From assembly GCA_002402325.1 (NCBI GenBank), contig DHFQ01000102.1:1-24317 (forward strand): a DNA stretch of 24,317 nucleotides, in the 5' to 3' direction. The stretch is from Candidatus Aminicenantes bacterium UBA4820. GTDB taxonomy: Bacteria; Acidobacteriota; UBA4820. The position numbers and the translations under genes are program-made. Below, in pieces: positions 23,387-24,317 of this stretch (position 1 is the first letter of the stretch; every line of letters begins with the position of its first letter). The notes under the pieces are model-generated. The model did no database searches and was not told the origin of the DNA. It saw nothing but the letters and a program-made list of their open reading frames with translations.

Positions 23387-24217
23387 TTACCCTTGATTCT
23401 GAGAAGTAGTCAAGAGGTCAAGAAAACTTTGAATTGTTGACAGTTTCCTCTCAGACTGCGAATATAGTTTACTTGAAAAGATTGCCGTCGCTGCATGGCC
23501 TGCGAGCATTGAAAAGAGTTCGTAATCAACAGCGGTGAAAGCATCTTTTTGAACAAGAAGTTTGTTAATGTTTATAACTCCAAGAACATTCTCTTTTATT
23601 TTTAGTGGAATACAGGCAAGTGGATGTTCAAAGTCAACGGGGTAACTTTTTGTCGCTTGATTTATATAGTAGGGCTCTCCACTTTTTGCAACCTGCCCGA
23701 TTATTCCTTCTCCAAACCTCACATTAGGAAATTTGGTATTTTCATCATATCCTTCTGAGGCAAGGACGACAAGCTCATTGCTCTTTTCATCAAGTAGCAT
23801 TATTGAAAATGTGTCAGCACCAATCAGATTGATGACAATCTCCATAACTATATGGAGGACCTCCTGAAAATCAAGTGTGGAGTGGAGTTGGTACGACGCT
23901 ACATAGAGGTTTGCAAGATTGTTGTTCTGCTCTTCTATTTCAACATATCTTTTTGCAAAATCTTTGTTCTCCTCTTCAACCTGTTGATACCTTTGTATCA
24001 ATTCTTCTTTTTCTAGTTCAAGGCTTTCTACCCTTTTTCTTAAGACTTCGATCTCCTCCCTGAAAAGCCCATTGTTATGAGGTTGAGACTTAAGTTGTGC
24101 AACTTGATATCTCAGTTTTTCATTTTCCTTTACCAATTCTTCAAGAAAAGCTTTTTGCTTGTTTATTAGTTGATTGAATTCCTCACTTTTTTTGAAGATA
24201 TCGTTATCATCAGCCAT
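23387..24217 (-). CDS. Coiled-coil GAF-domain protein
   Basis: From the ATG at 24217 (GGAG six bases before) the first ~100 residues form a long heptad coiled coil (KQKAFLEELVKENEKLRYQV and LRKRVESLELEKEELIQRY). A GAF domain follows at about 115-255: FQEVLHIVMEIVINLIGADT, SIMLLDEKSNELVVLASEGY, FGEGIIGQVAKSGEPYYI, IPLKIKENVLGVININK and AVDYELFSMLAGHAATAI. A short helical tail closes it. There is no kinase or cyclase domain and no membrane segment. With the receiver next door it probably belongs to a cytoplasmic signalling chain, but its ligand is unknown. A TTG at 24229 is possible but lies before the ribosome site. Confidence 0.88.
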   Translation of the reverse strand: MADDNDIFKKSEEFNQLINKQKAFLEELVKENEKLRYQVAQLKSQPHNNGLFREEIEVLRKRVESLELEKEELIQRYQQVEEENKDFAKRYVEIEEQNNNLANLYVASYQLHSTLDFQEVLHIVMEIVINLIGADTFSIMLLDEKSNELVVLASEGYDENTKFPNVRFGEGIIGQVAKSGEPYYINQATKSYPVDFEHPLACIPLKIKENVLGVININKLLVQKDAFTAVDYELFSMLAGHAATAIFSSKLYSQSERKLSTIQSFLDLLTTSQNQG

Positions 24218-24235
24218 AAAAAACTCCAAAAACTA

Positions 24236-24264
24236 TTTTTACCACATATTTTCTTTTAATGCAA
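24236..24264 (-). promoter_or_regulatory. Promoter candidate for the GAF-receiver-truA operon
   Basis: On the minus strand TTGCAT, a 17-base spacer ending in TGTGG, and TAAAAA: the same layout as at 19884-19912. The -35 overlaps the last codons of the upstream gene. Confidence 0.45.
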
Positions 24265-24317
24265 ATCTTCGCCTCCAAATATCCCCCACCTACTAATATA
24301 ACCTGGAATCTCATCAA
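24256..24317 (-). CDS. 3' end of an upstream gene (partial, unidentified)
   Basis: The minus strand is open from the right edge for 19 codons, ending EIPGYISRWGIFGGEDLH and TAA at 24256-24258. The composition (Trp, Gly, Ile, Tyr) looks like real protein. The tail is too short to name. The spacing of 38 bases to the GAF start fits an operon neighbour or a separate gene with the promoter above. Confidence 0.5.
   Translation of the reverse strand, partial: DEIPGYISRWGIFGGEDLH

Overview
This AT-rich window reads as a chromosomal segment from a Gram-negative bacterium. The signs are an OmpA-type peptidoglycan-binding domain, a SPOR protein, secreted proteins and an NfeD/slipin pair. The mix of an MglA-like GTPase, a PATAN (DUF4388) protein, bactofilin and a TMTC-like membrane TPR protein is typical of Acidobacteriota, Deltaproteobacteria-like lineages, Elusimicrobia and uncultured candidate phyla. 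The sequence alone does not let me name the phylum. No mobile elements, CRISPR arrays, tRNA or rRNA genes are visible, and gene packing is tight.

Layout. (1) 3-440 (+): end of an OmpA-family gene with a polyproline linker, closed by a strong bidirectional terminator at 460-491. (2) 9180 down to 778 (-): a nine-gene run, nfeD, slipin, GGDEF cyclase, PATAN protein, SPOR protein, xseB, ispA, tlyA and a transglutaminase-like exported protein, with a good promoter at 9203-9231. (3) 9499-11526 (+): a GT-C-like membrane protein with C-terminal TPRs, facing away from nfeD across a 318-bp gap rich in inverted repeats. (4) 19825 down to 11592 (-): the translation/transcription operon rimP, nusA, infB, DUF503, rbfA, truB, followed by an exported unknown, a STAS protein and an MglA-like GTPase. 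Its leader carries a classical intrinsic terminator just before the rimP ribosome binding site. (5) 20014-22134 (+): bactofilin, a ThiE/TenI-family protein and a Cys/Met-metabolism PLP enzyme with overlapping ends. (6) 24217 down to 22145 (-): coiled-coil GAF protein, CheY-like receiver and truA, preceded at the right edge by the tail of another gene.

Themes. Run 4 couples 30S maturation (RimP, RbfA), transcription elongation (NusA), initiation (IF-2) and tRNA modification (TruB), and continues into a STAS/MglA signalling pair. Run 2 places c-di-GMP synthesis and a PATAN protein beside membrane-microdomain proteins (slipin/NfeD) and a SPOR protein, then isoprenoid and DNA-repair housekeeping genes. 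Several starts were moved downstream from the longest open frame to an ATG with a clear Shine-Dalgarno (rimP, STAS, bactofilin, GAF, ispA, truB, exported unknown). nfeD seems truly to use TTG. The least ordinary signals are the terminator in the rimP-nusA leader, a promoter-like motif shared by two operons, the OmpA domain with Cys at its peptidoglycan-binding Asp position, and the STAS/MglA pair with its long acidic C-terminal extension. I did not find a convincing wholly new system.
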